A stretch of 64,000 nt of DNA from Zoogloeaceae bacterium G21618-S1 (GTDB lineage Bacteria; Pseudomonadota; Gammaproteobacteria; Burkholderiales; Rhodocyclaceae), in assembly GCA_027214125.1 (NCBI GenBank), contig JAPWHF010000009.1, positions 216,622-280,621 of the forward strand. The letters run 5' to 3'. The position numbers and the translations under genes were made by a program. Below the pieces are notes generated by a model. That model was given only the letters and a program-made list of their open reading frames with translations. It was not told where the DNA came from and searched no databases. Positions 47,625 to 56,336 of this stretch are shown here, one piece after another; within the stretch, counting starts at the first letter, position 1, and the number at the start of each line of letters is the position of its first letter.

Positions 47625-49102
47625 CGTGGCTTGGGATACGGATAGCGCATGCTCAGCGCGATCGAGCCGCCGTCGCCCTGCGCAATGCGCACATGCTCAC
47701 GCTGAAATTCGCGCGAGTGCTTCAGGCCACAGGCGTGGGCGATCATGTCGACCTCTTGATTGAGGTTGCGACAGTAATTGGCGACACGCTCGCACTTCTC
47801 CTCGACCACCAGTCCGCGCTGAAGCTTCGGATCGTGTGTCGTGACGCCCGTCGGACAAGTGTTGGTATGGCAGCGCATGGCCTGAATGCAGCCCATTGAA
47901 AACATGAACCCGCGCGCCGACGTGACAAAATCGGCCCCGGCCGACAGCGCCCAGGCAATGCGCGCGGAGGTCACCAGCTTGCCCGAGGCGATCACCCGCA
48001 CCCGGTCGCGCAGCCCATATTCGACGAGTGAATCCACCACCCGCGGCAGCGCTTCGTCAATCGACAAAGCCATATGATCGGCCAGCGCCTGGGGCGCGGC
48101 GCCAGAGCCGCCTTCGCCACCATCGACCGTAATGAAGTCCGGTGCGAACTCCCGCCCACGCAGCACAATTGCCTCGCACAACTCACTCATGAAATACCAG
48201 CCACCGATGGCTGCCTTGATCCCGACCGGCTTGCCGGTGACATGTCGAATGCGGACCACCATGTCGAGCAAGGCATGCACATCCCTGATCTCGGGGTGAC
48301 GGTTGGGGCTGATCGACGCCTTGCCGGCCGAAATACCGCGAATCCGCGCAATCTCTTCGGTCACTTTCTCCGCAGGCAACAAACCACCCTTGCCCGGCTT
48401 GGCGCCTTGCGACAGCTTGAGCTCAAAGGCGCGCACCGACGCAATACCGGCCAGCTCGCTCAATCGCGCCTCCGACAACAAGCCCGCTTCGTCGCGCACA
48501 CCGTATTTGGCCGTACCAATCTGCACAATCAGGTCGCAGCCGCCTTCGAGGTGAAAAGGGCTAAGTCCGCCCTCGCCCGTATTCAGCCAACACCCTGCCA
48601 GCCTGGCGCCTCGCGACAGCGCCTGCACGGCAGGTCGGGAGATGGCACCGAAACTCATGCCACTGATATTGATCACCGAGCCGGCCACAAAGGGGGTGGT
48701 GCAATAGCCCTCGCCAATGGTCAGCGAGGGTGTGGGCAGTTGTTCTTCCTTGAGGACCGGAAACGGCGAATTGACGAAGATGATCGCCCCACGCTCGCGC
48801 AGGTTGTAGGTCGAGCCGAAACCGATGGTGCCGCCCTCATCCTTGGCCAAGCGATAGACCCAGCCGCGGGTGGCGCGATTGAAGGGCATTTCCTCGCGAT
48901 CGCCCAGGAAGAAATACTGGCGAAAATACTCGCCCATCTGCTCGAAGAAGTAGCGCAGATGACCGACGACGGGATAGTTGCGCAAGATGGCGTGTTTCTT
49001 CTGGGTGATATCGCGTAGATACCAGAACACCAGGCCGGTCATCAGGACGACAACCACAATCACGCCCAGACTGACCGAAAATACCGTGGTCACGCTCTCC
49101 AT
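47582..49102 (-). CDS. FMN-binding glutamate synthase-related membrane-anchored protein
   Basis: This 506-residue protein has one N-terminal transmembrane helix (about 9-30) and then the FMN/glutamate-synthase central domain (about 90-480). Family signs are ISGMSFGAIS, NTGEGGLSPFH, DFITVDGGEGGSGAAP and the [3Fe-4S] pattern CIQAMRCHTNTCPTG. It lacks the GltB amidotransferase part, so it does not use glutamine and is not classical GOGAT. Related archaeal-type enzymes and YerD are of uncertain role. The start at 49102 has GGAGG nearby. Its last 43 bases overlap lysR on the opposite strand. Confidence 0.85.
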   Translation of the reverse strand: MESVTTVFSVSLGVIVVVVLMTGLVFWYLRDITQKKHAILRNYPVVGHLRYFFEQMGEYFRQYFFLGDREEMPFNRATRGWVYRLAKDEGGTIGFGSTYNLRERGAIIFVNSPFPVLKEEQLPTPSLTIGEGYCTTPFVAGSVINISGMSFGAISRPAVQALSRGARLAGCWLNTGEGGLSPFHLEGGCDLIVQIGTAKYGVRDEAGLLSEARLSELAGIASVRAFELKLSQGAKPGKGGLLPAEKVTEEIARIRGISAGKASISPNRHPEIRDVHALLDMVVRIRHVTGKPVGIKAAIGGWYFMSELCEAIVLRGREFAPDFITVDGGEGGSGAAPQALADHMALSIDEALPRVVDSLVEYGLRDRVRVIASGKLVTSARIAWALSAGADFVTSARGFMFSMGCIQAMRCHTNTCPTGVTTHDPKLQRGLVVEEKCERVANYCRNLNQEVDMIAHACGLKHSREFQREHVRIAQGDGGSIALSMRYPYPKPRYSKSVSEFAPQED

Positions 49103-49226
49103 GCCGCCTCCAATTTCACCGCTGATTTCAAAGAGTGTAAACGTCGCCCAGACATCTCGCTTAAGCCGGTACCACGGCGATTTGCGGTGATAGAATGCAC
49201 ACCCGACCTCAAAGAGCATCCGCCGC

Positions 49227-50075
49227 ATGGAATCCATCGAGCAACTCCGGGTAGAAATCCAGCGTAGCGTGGCCGCCGCCCTGGCCGAAGACATCGGCAC
49301 CGGCGACCTGACCGCAAGACTGATTCCAAACGCCTCCGAAGCGCGCGGACGTGTCATCACCCGCGAAGACGCAGTGCTCTGCGGCACCGACTGGTTCAAC
49401 GCCGCCTTCGAAACCCTCGATCCGACTGCCACCATTCTCTGGCACGCCAAAGATGGCGACCGCGTAGAGGCCGGCCAAACCTTGTGCGACGTAGTCGCCG
49501 GCGCCCGCGCCTTGCTCACCGCCGAACGCGCCGCGCTCAATTTTCTGCAATTGCTCTCGGGCACCGCGACACTCACCCGTCGCTATGTCGAAACCGTGGC
49601 CGGCACCCGCGCCAAGATTGTCGATACCCGCAAAACCCTGCCCGGTCTGCGCCTGGCACAAAAATACGCGGTAGGTATCGGCGGCGGCACTAATCACCGC
49701 ATTGGTCTGTATGACGGCATCCTGATCAAGGAAAACCACATCATCGCCGCCGGCGGCGTGGCCGAGGTGTTGGCCGAAGCAACGCGCATCGCACCGTCCA
49801 ATGTGTTCATCGAGATCGAAGTCGAAACCCTGGAACAGCTTGCGGCGGCACTCGATGCCGGCGCCCGCATGATCCTGCTCGACAACATGACGCTGGAGCA
49901 GATGGCCAAAGCCGTTCAACTCACCAACGGCAAGGCCGAACTCGAAGCCTCGGGCGGCGTGAGCCTCGACCGGGTGCGCGCCATCGCCGAAACCGGGGTC
50001 GATCGCATCTCCATCGGCGGCCTCACCAAAGACGTGCGCGCCATCGACCTGTCGCTGCGCCACATCGAAGACTAA
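49227..50075 (+). CDS. nadC: Nicotinate-nucleotide pyrophosphorylase (carboxylating), quinolinate phosphoribosyltransferase
   Basis: This 282-residue enzyme converts quinolinate and PRPP to nicotinate mononucleotide in de novo NAD synthesis. Signature segments are ALAEDIGTGDLT, RAALNFLQLLSGTATLTR, DTRKTLPGLR, GGGTNHRIGL, IKENHI and the C-terminal EASGGVSLDRVR and DRISIGGL. Length is standard. A small membrane-protein gene follows after 31 bases on the same strand. Confidence 0.95.
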   Translation: MESIEQLRVEIQRSVAAALAEDIGTGDLTARLIPNASEARGRVITREDAVLCGTDWFNAAFETLDPTATILWHAKDGDRVEAGQTLCDVVAGARALLTAERAALNFLQLLSGTATLTRRYVETVAGTRAKIVDTRKTLPGLRLAQKYAVGIGGGTNHRIGLYDGILIKENHIIAAGGVAEVLAEATRIAPSNVFIEIEVETLEQLAAALDAGARMILLDNMTLEQMAKAVQLTNGKAELEASGGVSLDRVRAIAETGVDRISIGGLTKDVRAIDLSLRHIED

Positions 50076-50106
50076 GCCGCCTGCCCGGCCGATCTGGAGA
50101 CCCTGC

Positions 50107-50244
50107 ATGCTGTTTGCGCTCTACTACATCTTTGCGATTACCGTTTTGGTACTGCACTTCTCGGGTTTTCTCGCCCGCCGGAATCTGGAGTGGCTGCTGT
50201 ACATCGTGGCCATCACGGTTTTCCCCGCAGTGATGTATCTGTAG
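50107..50244 (+). CDS. 45-residue two-helix membrane protein
   Basis: A short frame encodes 45 mostly hydrophobic residues: a first helix (about 1-22, MLFALYYIFAITVLVLH...), a basic turn RRNLEW, and a second helix (about 29-45). GGAGA lies six bases upstream of the ATG, an ideal ribosome site, so it is very likely translated. It follows nadC by 31 bases and is probably co-transcribed with it. No family is recognised; it is too short for routine gene finders. A long palindrome follows its stop codon. Confidence 0.7.
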   Translation: MLFALYYIFAITVLVLHFSGFLARRNLEWLLYIVAITVFPAVMYL

Positions 50245-50254
50245 CCGCAGGGCT

Positions 50255-50298
50255 GCGCCATGACAAAGGGCACCCGCGGGTGCCCTTTGTCATGGCGC
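50255..50298. terminator. 44-bp perfect palindrome between convergent genes
   Basis: Positions 50255-50276 are the exact reverse complement of 50277-50298, with no spacer. It lies between the 45-residue membrane-protein gene and a convergent methyltransferase gene. The core AAAGGGCACC...GGTGCCCTTT resembles a bidirectional rho-independent terminator, with short A/T flanks inside the stem. Confidence 0.75.
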
Positions 50299-50312
50299 CC
50301 TCGCGAAACAAC

Positions 50313-50942
50313 TCAGCCCGCGGCGCGCTGCACCACCACATCGACCAACGCCGACATACCGCGATGTCCCTCGCCCTCATCGATCACGGACTCATGCATC
50401 CGGAGCAGCAGAATATCGTGCCCCTTGAAGGCATTGAGCAGCACCGATTCGGTGTACAGATTCTCGACCGCAGACGGTCCACCCGTGCCATATTCAAGCT
50501 GCTTTGGCGTGTAGCCTTGCAGCAGCAGCAAGCCGCCCGGCTTGAGTGCCGCCATCATCCTGTCGAACAAGACCTGACGCTGATCCGGCGCTGAAAACTG
50601 GATGAAGATGGCGACCACGGCATCGTAGATCTCCTCTGGCCAAGCCCATTCAAACACATCCGTTTCGATCAGATTGACCGCAACCTGCTGCTCTCGCGCC
50701 AGTTGTCGACACTTGGCCACCGCCGCCGGCGCAAACTCGAGGGCGTCGACGCAATGGCTGGCCTTGGCCAAAAACACACTATTGCGCCCTTCGCCATCCG
50801 CCACTGACAGAACAACGCTTTCAGGAAACAGTCGCCCCGACTCACGGACCAGAAAATCGTTGGGCTCACGCCCGAACACGAAGGACTCGCCTGCTGCGGA
50901 AAACCGCGCGTCCCAGAAAGCTTTCGGAGATTGTTCTGCCAT
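50313..50942 (-). CDS. Class I SAM-dependent methyltransferase (TehB/thiopurine-like)
   Basis: This 209-residue soluble protein opens with FWDARFSAAGESFVFGREPNDFL, typical of small methyltransferases related to TehB. SAM motif I is VLSVADGEGRNSVFLA (about 40-56) and a later ALKPGGLLLLQ is motif III. The substrate is unknown; relatives methylate metalloids or thiols. The ATG at 50942 was chosen over a TTG at 50948. The preceding thrC stop lies three bases upstream, so both are probably on one mRNA. No Shine-Dalgarno is visible, consistent with coupling. Confidence 0.8.
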   Translation of the reverse strand: MAEQSPKAFWDARFSAAGESFVFGREPNDFLVRESGRLFPESVVLSVADGEGRNSVFLAKASHCVDALEFAPAAVAKCRQLAREQQVAVNLIETDVFEWAWPEEIYDAVVAIFIQFSAPDQRQVLFDRMMAALKPGGLLLLQGYTPKQLEYGTGGPSAVENLYTESVLLNAFKGHDILLLRMHESVIDEGEGHRGMSALVDVVVQRAAG

Positions 50943-50944
50943 CG

Positions 50945-52402
50945 TCAATTCGTCACGTGTGCGCGAATGAAGTCTTTAACGAGCTCAAGGTCCACCGCCA
51001 TCACCTCACAACGCTGCGGCAGACGCTCCAGGTGAGCAAATCCATCGGGGCGCGGCGGCGCTTCGTTCAGTGCCTCGCGGATGGTCTCTTCAAATTTGAC
51101 CGCCTGCGCGGTTTCGAGCACCAGCACCGGCACGGACTCGTCGCGATGCGCCGCGGCGACCTTCAAGCCATCCGCAGTGTGCGTATCGACCACCACGCCA
51201 TAGGCTTTCTTGGCGGCGCGAATGGTATCGAGACGATCGGCATGCGAACTGCTGCCGGAGACAAAGCCGAAGCCGGCCAACGCGTCGCGATACGGCGTCT
51301 GGTTCAGGTCGAAGCTGCCGCCCGACGCCAGTTGCTGCCACAACTGGCACACAACCGCGGGGTCGCGCCCGACCAGATCGAACACAAAGCGCTCAAAGTT
51401 GGAGGCCTTGGAGATGTCCATCGACGGACTGGAGGTCACATGGGTTTCGGCCGAGCTGCGCGGGCGATAGACGCCGGTGCGGAAGAACTCGTCGAGCACG
51501 TCGTTTTCATTGGTGGCGCAGATCAGTTGGCGGATCGGCAGGCCCATCATGCGGGCAATATGGCCGGCGCAAATGTTGCCGAAGTTGCCCGAGGGCACAG
51601 CCATGTCAACCTGCTGATCGTCGCTGGTGGTGGCACCGAAATAACCCGCAAAGTAGTACACGATCTGTGCAGCGACCCGACCCCAGTTGATCGAATTGAC
51701 CGCACCAATCTTGTATTTGGCCTTGAAGGCGTGGTCATTGGAGACGGCTTTGACGATGTCTTGCGCGTCGTCGAACATGCCTTTGACGGCGATATTGAAG
51801 ATGTTGTCGTCTTGCAGCGAATACATCTGCGCGCGCTGAAAGGCACTCATGCGCCCGTGCGGCGAGAGCATGAACACACGCACGCCGTGCTTGCCGCGCA
51901 TGGCGTATTCGGCGGCCGAGCCGGTGTCGCCCGAGGTGGCACCAAGGATGTTGGTCTGCTCGCCGCGCTTGTCGAGCACGTACTCGAACAAGTTGCCAAG
52001 CAACTGCATGGCCATGTCTTTGAAGGCCAGCGTCGGTCCGTTGGACAGCTCCAGCAGCGCCAGCCCGCCTTGGTGGTTGGCGCCCTTACCGGCCTCCAGC
52101 CAGGTCACCGGGGTGATCGCCGACGCATCGCTGCCCACGCGGGTATTGCAATACACGGCCGGCGTATAGGTTTTCTGGCAGATCGCGCGCAGGTCATCGG
52201 CCGGGATGTCGTCGATGAAACGCGACAGGATTTCAAACGCCAGATCGGCATAGGAGAGCTGCCGCCACGCGGCCAGATCGGCCGCACTGATCTGCGGGTA
52301 GGTTTCCGGCAGATACAGTCCGCCGTCGGGCGCCAGGCCGCCGAGCAGGATGTCGCAAAACTGTTGGTCGGGCGCCCGCCCGCGGGTAGAGAGATAACGC
52401 AT
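50945..52402 (-). CDS. thrC: Threonine synthase
   Basis: This 485-residue PLP enzyme converts O-phosphohomoserine to threonine. The N-terminal domain RYLSTRG and the PLP lysine Lys128 in NGPTLAFKDMAMQ are present. ATSGDTGSAA binds the PLP phosphate, and the C-terminus is typical of the long bacterial form. It stands 50 bases after hom in the same operon; a GC hairpin lies in that gap. No good ribosome site precedes its ATG, so reinitiation or a weak site is likely. Confidence 0.95.
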   Translation of the reverse strand: MRYLSTRGRAPDQQFCDILLGGLAPDGGLYLPETYPQISAADLAAWRQLSYADLAFEILSRFIDDIPADDLRAICQKTYTPAVYCNTRVGSDASAITPVTWLEAGKGANHQGGLALLELSNGPTLAFKDMAMQLLGNLFEYVLDKRGEQTNILGATSGDTGSAAEYAMRGKHGVRVFMLSPHGRMSAFQRAQMYSLQDDNIFNIAVKGMFDDAQDIVKAVSNDHAFKAKYKIGAVNSINWGRVAAQIVYYFAGYFGATTSDDQQVDMAVPSGNFGNICAGHIARMMGLPIRQLICATNENDVLDEFFRTGVYRPRSSAETHVTSSPSMDISKASNFERFVFDLVGRDPAVVCQLWQQLASGGSFDLNQTPYRDALAGFGFVSGSSSHADRLDTIRAAKKAYGVVVDTHTADGLKVAAAHRDESVPVLVLETAQAVKFEETIREALNEAPPRPDGFAHLERLPQRCEVMAVDLELVKDFIRAHVTN

Positions 52403-52416
52403 GTGCTTTACCAGAA

Positions 52417-52442
52417 GGCGGGCGGCACCGGGGCCGCCCGCC
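52417..52442 (-). other. Intercistronic hairpin between hom and thrC
   Basis: GGCGGGCGGC pairs perfectly with GCCGCCCGCC across a 6-base loop, 10 bases after the hom stop codon on the minus strand and 14 before the thrC start. There is only TTCTGG after it, so it is a weak terminator, attenuator or mRNA processing/stability element within the threonine operon. Confidence 0.6.
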
Positions 52443-52452
52443 GAAGGAGGAA

Positions 52453-53766
52453 TTAACTGTCGAGTTGCTCGATACGCAAACGGATGACCGGCGCAGACAC
52501 CACGGGCAGCGCTTCGATCTTGGCAATGGCCGCATCGGCGTATTTTTCGACGGTCTCGTGCGTGAGCATAATGATGTCGGCCTGCGATTCGCCATCACGC
52601 GGCGCCTTCTGGATCAGCGCATCAATGGAGATGCCGTTGTCCGCGAGGATCCGGGTGATATCGGCCAGCACGCCCGGCTTGTCGTCAACACGCATGCGCA
52701 TGTAGTAGCCGCCACGACTTTCGGACACCGGCAGCACCTTGAGATCGACCAGCTGATCGGGCTGGAAGGCCAGGTGTGGCACACGGTGCTCGGGGTCGGC
52801 GGTGTGCATGCGGGTGACGTCGACCAGATCGGCAATCACCGCGCTGGCAGTCGGCTCGTCGCCGGCGCCCTTGCCGTAATACAGCGTGGGGCCCACGGCG
52901 TCGCACTGCACCAGCACGGCGTTCATCGCGCCCTCGACATTGGCGAGCAGGCAACTCGCCGGGATCAGCGTCGGATGCACACGCAGCTCGACACCATCTT
53001 CGCGCATACGGGCGATACCCAGCAGCTTGATGCGGTAGCCCAGTTGCTCGGCGTAGGCGATGTCGGTCGCCTCCAGCTTGGTGATGCCCTCGATGTGCGC
53101 GCGCTCGTACTGCATCGGCACACCAAAGGCGATCGAGGCCATGATGGTGGCCTTGTGCGCGGCGTCGTTGCCCTCGATATCAAAGGTCGGGTCGGCCTCG
53201 GCATAACCGAGCGCCTGCGCTTCCTTGAGGACGACATCGAAGGGCAGCCCCTTGTCGCGCATCTCGGACAGGATGAAATTGGTGGTGCCGTTGATGATGC
53301 CGGCCAGCCACTGAATACGGTTGGCGGTGAGGCCTTCGCGCAGCGCCTTGATGATGGGGATGCCACCAGCCACCGCAGCCTCAAACGCCACCATCACGCC
53401 CTTTTTCTGGGCGGCGGCGAAAATCTCATTGCCATGCGTGGCGACCAGCGCCTTGTTGGCGGTCACCACATGCTTGCCGTTTTCGATGGCCGCGAGCACC
53501 AGATCCTTGGCCACGGTACAGCCACCGATCAGCTCGACAATGATATCGATCTCGGGGTCACGCACCACCGCAAAAGCGTCATCAACAAGCTTGGCCTGAC
53601 CCTGTGTAATCGCCTGGGCACGCTCGATGTCGCGGTCCGCCACGGTAGTAATGCGGATGGGACGCCCCGCACGGCGGGTAATCACCTCAGCGTTACGGGT
53701 AAGGACGGTCCAGGTGCCGCCGCCAACAGTGCCGATACCCAGCAGGCCAACATTGATCGGTTTCAT
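52453..53766 (-). CDS. hom: Homoserine dehydrogenase (monofunctional, ACT-domain)
   Basis: This 437-residue enzyme has an N-terminal NAD(P) motif (GLLGIGTVGGGT, about 8-19), the catalytic domain with AVAGGIPIIKALREGL and ADPTFDIEGNDAAHKATI, and a C-terminal ACT domain (about 350-430; GVLADITRILADNGIS). The ACT domain confers threonine feedback. It reduces aspartate semialdehyde to homoserine for threonine and methionine. Order alaT-hom-thrC is the betaproteobacterial arrangement. Confidence 0.95.
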   Translation of the reverse strand: MKPINVGLLGIGTVGGGTWTVLTRNAEVITRRAGRPIRITTVADRDIERAQAITQGQAKLVDDAFAVVRDPEIDIIVELIGGCTVAKDLVLAAIENGKHVVTANKALVATHGNEIFAAAQKKGVMVAFEAAVAGGIPIIKALREGLTANRIQWLAGIINGTTNFILSEMRDKGLPFDVVLKEAQALGYAEADPTFDIEGNDAAHKATIMASIAFGVPMQYERAHIEGITKLEATDIAYAEQLGYRIKLLGIARMREDGVELRVHPTLIPASCLLANVEGAMNAVLVQCDAVGPTLYYGKGAGDEPTASAVIADLVDVTRMHTADPEHRVPHLAFQPDQLVDLKVLPVSESRGGYYMRMRVDDKPGVLADITRILADNGISIDALIQKAPRDGESQADIIMLTHETVEKYADAAIAKIEALPVVSAPVIRLRIEQLDS

Positions 53767-53832
53767 CGCAGTGTTTTCTTGAAGTCAGTACAACGTGGTC
53801 AACACCCCCTGCACCGCAGGGGAACATAAGCA

Positions 53833-53864
53833 CGGCCACCACAGCCAGACGACCGTGGTGGCCG
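53833..53864 (-). other. Hairpin between alaT and hom
   Basis: CGGCCACCAC pairs exactly with GTGGTGGCCG across a 12-base loop in the 127-bp alaT-hom gap. In the direction of transcription no T run follows, so it may be a partial terminator, attenuator or 3' stabiliser. A T-rich run occurs only on the plus strand side. Confidence 0.55.
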
Positions 53865-53893
53865 CGCGATTCTCTTTTTATGCAACGCAGCCA

Positions 53894-55201
53894 TCAGTCA
53901 CGATGAAGCCCCTTGCGGTAACCGTCGAGGAAGCGCGCAACACGACCCACGGCATCGCGCAGATCTTCTTCGTGCGGCAGGAACACCAGGCGGAAATGGT
54001 CCGGCTGCTTCCAGTTGAAGCCGCTACCCTGTACAAGCAATACCTTCTCGGCTTCGAGCAGCTTGAGAATAAACTGTTGATCGTTCTCGATCGGGTACAT
54101 CTTCAAGTCGAGTTTCGGAAACAGGTACAAGGCCGCCTTGGGCTTGACGCAGCTCACGCCCGGGATCTGGGTAATCAGCTCGTAGGCCAGATCGCGCTGG
54201 CGGGTCAGCCGGCCATCCGGCGCAATCAGCTCTTCGATGCTCTGGTAGCCGCCCAGCGCGGTCTGGATACCCCACTGCGCTGGCACATTGGCGCACAGGC
54301 GCATCGACGCGAGCATGTCGAGCCCCTCGATGTAGTCGCGGGCATGACGCTTTTCGCCCGAGACAATCATCCAGCCGGCGCGGTAGCCGCAGGCACGGTA
54401 GTTTTTCGACAAGCCGTTGAAGGTCACGCACAGCACGTCATCGGCCAGCGAGGCGATCGAGGTGTGGGTTTCGCCGTCGTAGAGCACCTTGTCGTAGATC
54501 TCGTCGGCAAAGACGATCAGCTGATGCTGACGAGCGATCTCGAGCAGTTCTCCAAGAAAGGCTTCGGGATACAAGGCACCGGTAGGATTGTTCGGATTGA
54601 TGATGACGATGGCGCGCGTATTGGGCGTGAGCTTGCGGCGGATGTCGTCCAGATCGGGCAACCAGCCGGCCTGCTCATCGCACACGTAATGCACCGGCGC
54701 ACCGCCGCCGAGGCTGACTGCCGCCGTCCACAACGGATAGTCCGGTGCCGGCACCAGCACTTCGTCGCCATTGTTGAGCAGCGCCTGCATCGACATGACG
54801 ATCAGCTCGGACGCGCCATTGCCGATATAGATGTCTTCAATGCCAACCCCCGCAATTTTCTTTTGCTGGGAGTAGTGCATCACCGCCTTGCGTGCCGAGA
54901 ACAGGCCCTTCGAATCCGAATAGCCCGCCGCGCCGCGCAGATTATGGATCACGTCGACCACGATCTCTTCGGGCGCTTCAAAACCGAAGTGCGCCAGGTT
55001 GCCGATATTGAGTTTGGTAACGCGGTGGCCTTCGTCTTCCATCTGCTTGGCGCGCTGCAGGACGGGGCCGCGGATGTCGTAGCAGACCTCCGCCAGCTTG
55101 TGCGACTTGCGAACCGCCCGCAAGGCGGCGGCGTCGGCGCGGGCGGCGCCCTGCATTTCACCGATCGGCTCTGCCACCTTGAGATTGGGCGTTTTGCTCA
55201 T
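53894..55201 (-). CDS. alaT: Alanine-type PLP aminotransferase (AlaT/AlaA-like, class I)
   Basis: This ~435-residue class I aminotransferase has YSDSKGLFSARKAV, the substrate segment NPNNPTGALYP (202-212), the PLP Asp in FADEIYDKV, and the Schiff-base Lys266 in GLSKNYRACGYRAGW. This matches AlaA/AlaT, which makes alanine from pyruvate and glutamate. Tandem ATGs lie at 55204 and 55201; the AGGGGA upstream favours the second. It precedes hom on the same strand with a 127-base gap and is divergent from the Mth938-like gene. Confidence 0.92.
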   Translation of the reverse strand: MSKTPNLKVAEPIGEMQGAARADAAALRAVRKSHKLAEVCYDIRGPVLQRAKQMEDEGHRVTKLNIGNLAHFGFEAPEEIVVDVIHNLRGAAGYSDSKGLFSARKAVMHYSQQKKIAGVGIEDIYIGNGASELIVMSMQALLNNGDEVLVPAPDYPLWTAAVSLGGGAPVHYVCDEQAGWLPDLDDIRRKLTPNTRAIVIINPNNPTGALYPEAFLGELLEIARQHQLIVFADEIYDKVLYDGETHTSIASLADDVLCVTFNGLSKNYRACGYRAGWMIVSGEKRHARDYIEGLDMLASMRLCANVPAQWGIQTALGGYQSIEELIAPDGRLTRQRDLAYELITQIPGVSCVKPKAALYLFPKLDLKMYPIENDQQFILKLLEAEKVLLVQGSGFNWKQPDHFRLVFLPHEEDLRDAVGRVARFLDGYRKGLHRD

Positions 55202-55341
55202 CATCTTCCCCTGTGCGAAGGACACTGGCCGCAATAATTGCTGCAACGCAAAAGCCTTGCGTTTGGCCAGAAAATCAAAAGATTGTAATCTACCCCAAGC
55301 CACAGCCCCCGGGCAAATCCCGCCCAAATCGTGCACCGCCC

Positions 55342-55725
55342 ATGAACCTTCATCAAGACACCATTTCCGATCAAAACGTCATCACCGGTTACGGCCCCGA
55401 CTATGTTCAGGTCAACCGGGTCGAGCATCGCGCCTGCAGCCTGATCGTCCTCCCCGACCAAATCGTGCCCGACTGGACCGCTGTCGGCGGTTTTGCCGCC
55501 CTGAACGAAGCGGCCTTTGCCACCCTGGCCAAGCTCGATTGCGTCGTGGTGCTCATCGGCACGGGAAACCGTCAGCGCTTCCCCTCGCCAGCGTTGCTGC
55601 GCCCGCTGATCGATGCGCGCATGGGTTTCGAGATCATGGACACTCCCGCCGCCTGCCGCACCTACAACATCCTGATGGGCGAAAACCGCAACGTCGCCGC
55701 CGCCCTGATGTTTGACCCGATCTGA
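55342..55725 (+). CDS. Mth938-like domain protein (NDUFAF3/DUF498 family)
   Basis: This 127-residue protein is a single Mth938-like domain: LHQDTISDQNVITGYG at the start, SLIVLPDQIVPDW, then VVVLIGTGNRQRFPS and FEIMDTPAACRTYNIL. Relatives include mitochondrial complex I assembly factor NDUFAF3; the bacterial role is not established. It is divergent from alaT across 140 bp, a common neighbourhood in this group of bacteria. No good ribosome site is seen, but the domain begins at this ATG. Confidence 0.85.
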   Translation: MNLHQDTISDQNVITGYGPDYVQVNRVEHRACSLIVLPDQIVPDWTAVGGFAALNEAAFATLAKLDCVVVLIGTGNRQRFPSPALLRPLIDARMGFEIMDTPAACRTYNILMGENRNVAAALMFDPI

Positions 55726-55814
55726 CGCGCTCCGGCGCAATTGCCCACGCGCGTTTGTCATCGTGATGGAATGTCGATTACCCTGCGGTGAAGCCCTCAC
55801 CGACAGGAGCATGC

Positions 55815-56270
55815 ATGATCGATCAAGCCGCCCCCGACATCACCCTACCCGCCACTGGCGACCAGCACATCCGGCTCGCCGATCTGCGCGGGCAGAGCGT
55901 CGTGCTTTACTTCTACCCCAAGGACAACACCCCCGGCTGCACCACCGAGACCCGCGATTTTGGCGTGCTTCATCCGAAGTTCGCCGAGGCCGGCTGCGTC
56001 GTGCTGGGCATCTCGCGCGACAGCCTCAAGTCGCATGAACACTTCAAGGCCAAGCTCGAACTGCCGTTTGACCTCTTGTCAGACGCCGACGAAGTTGCCT
56101 GCAAGGCGTTTGACGTCATCAAGATGAAGAACATGTACGGCAAAGAAGTGCGCGGCATTGAGCGTAGCACCTTCGTCATCGACCGCGAAGGTGTCGTGCG
56201 ACGCGAGTGGCGCAAGCTCAAAGTGAATGGCCATGCCGAGGAGGTGCTCAACTTCGTCCAGTCGCTCTAA
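55815..56270 (+). CDS. bcp: Bcp-type peroxiredoxin (1-Cys-like)
   Basis: This 151-residue thiol peroxidase has the Bcp motif DNTPGCTTE with peroxidatic Cys42. The resolving Cys usual at +5 in E. coli Bcp is missing (Arg47). Cys61 and Cys96 remain; Cys96 sits where another Bcp subclass has its resolving residue. AGGAG ends five bases before the ATG, which sets the start. It protects against hydrogen and organic peroxides using thioredoxin-like reductants. The gene precedes phoH with a hairpin between them. Confidence 0.92.
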   Translation: MIDQAAPDITLPATGDQHIRLADLRGQSVVLYFYPKDNTPGCTTETRDFGVLHPKFAEAGCVVLGISRDSLKSHEHFKAKLELPFDLLSDADEVACKAFDVIKMKNMYGKEVRGIERSTFVIDREGVVRREWRKLKVNGHAEEVLNFVQSL

Positions 56271-56280
56271 TCCCATGGCC

Positions 56281-56306
56281 GGCCCGGCACTGTTGTCGAC
56301 CGGGCC
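56281..56306 (+). terminator. Hairpin between bcp and phoH
   Basis: GGCCCGG pairs with CCGGGCC over a 12-base loop. The stem is 7 bp, GC only, and is followed by TCAGAACACTG without a T run. It may be a weak terminator. Confidence 0.45.
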
Positions 56307-56336
56307 TCAGAACACTGATTCCCTGCCGGAGCCCGC

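Noticed and set aside
50957..53829. Two long plus-strand frames (499 and 454 codons) opposite thrC and hom
   Set aside because: Both are shadows of genes with intact PLP and NAD motifs on the minus strand.
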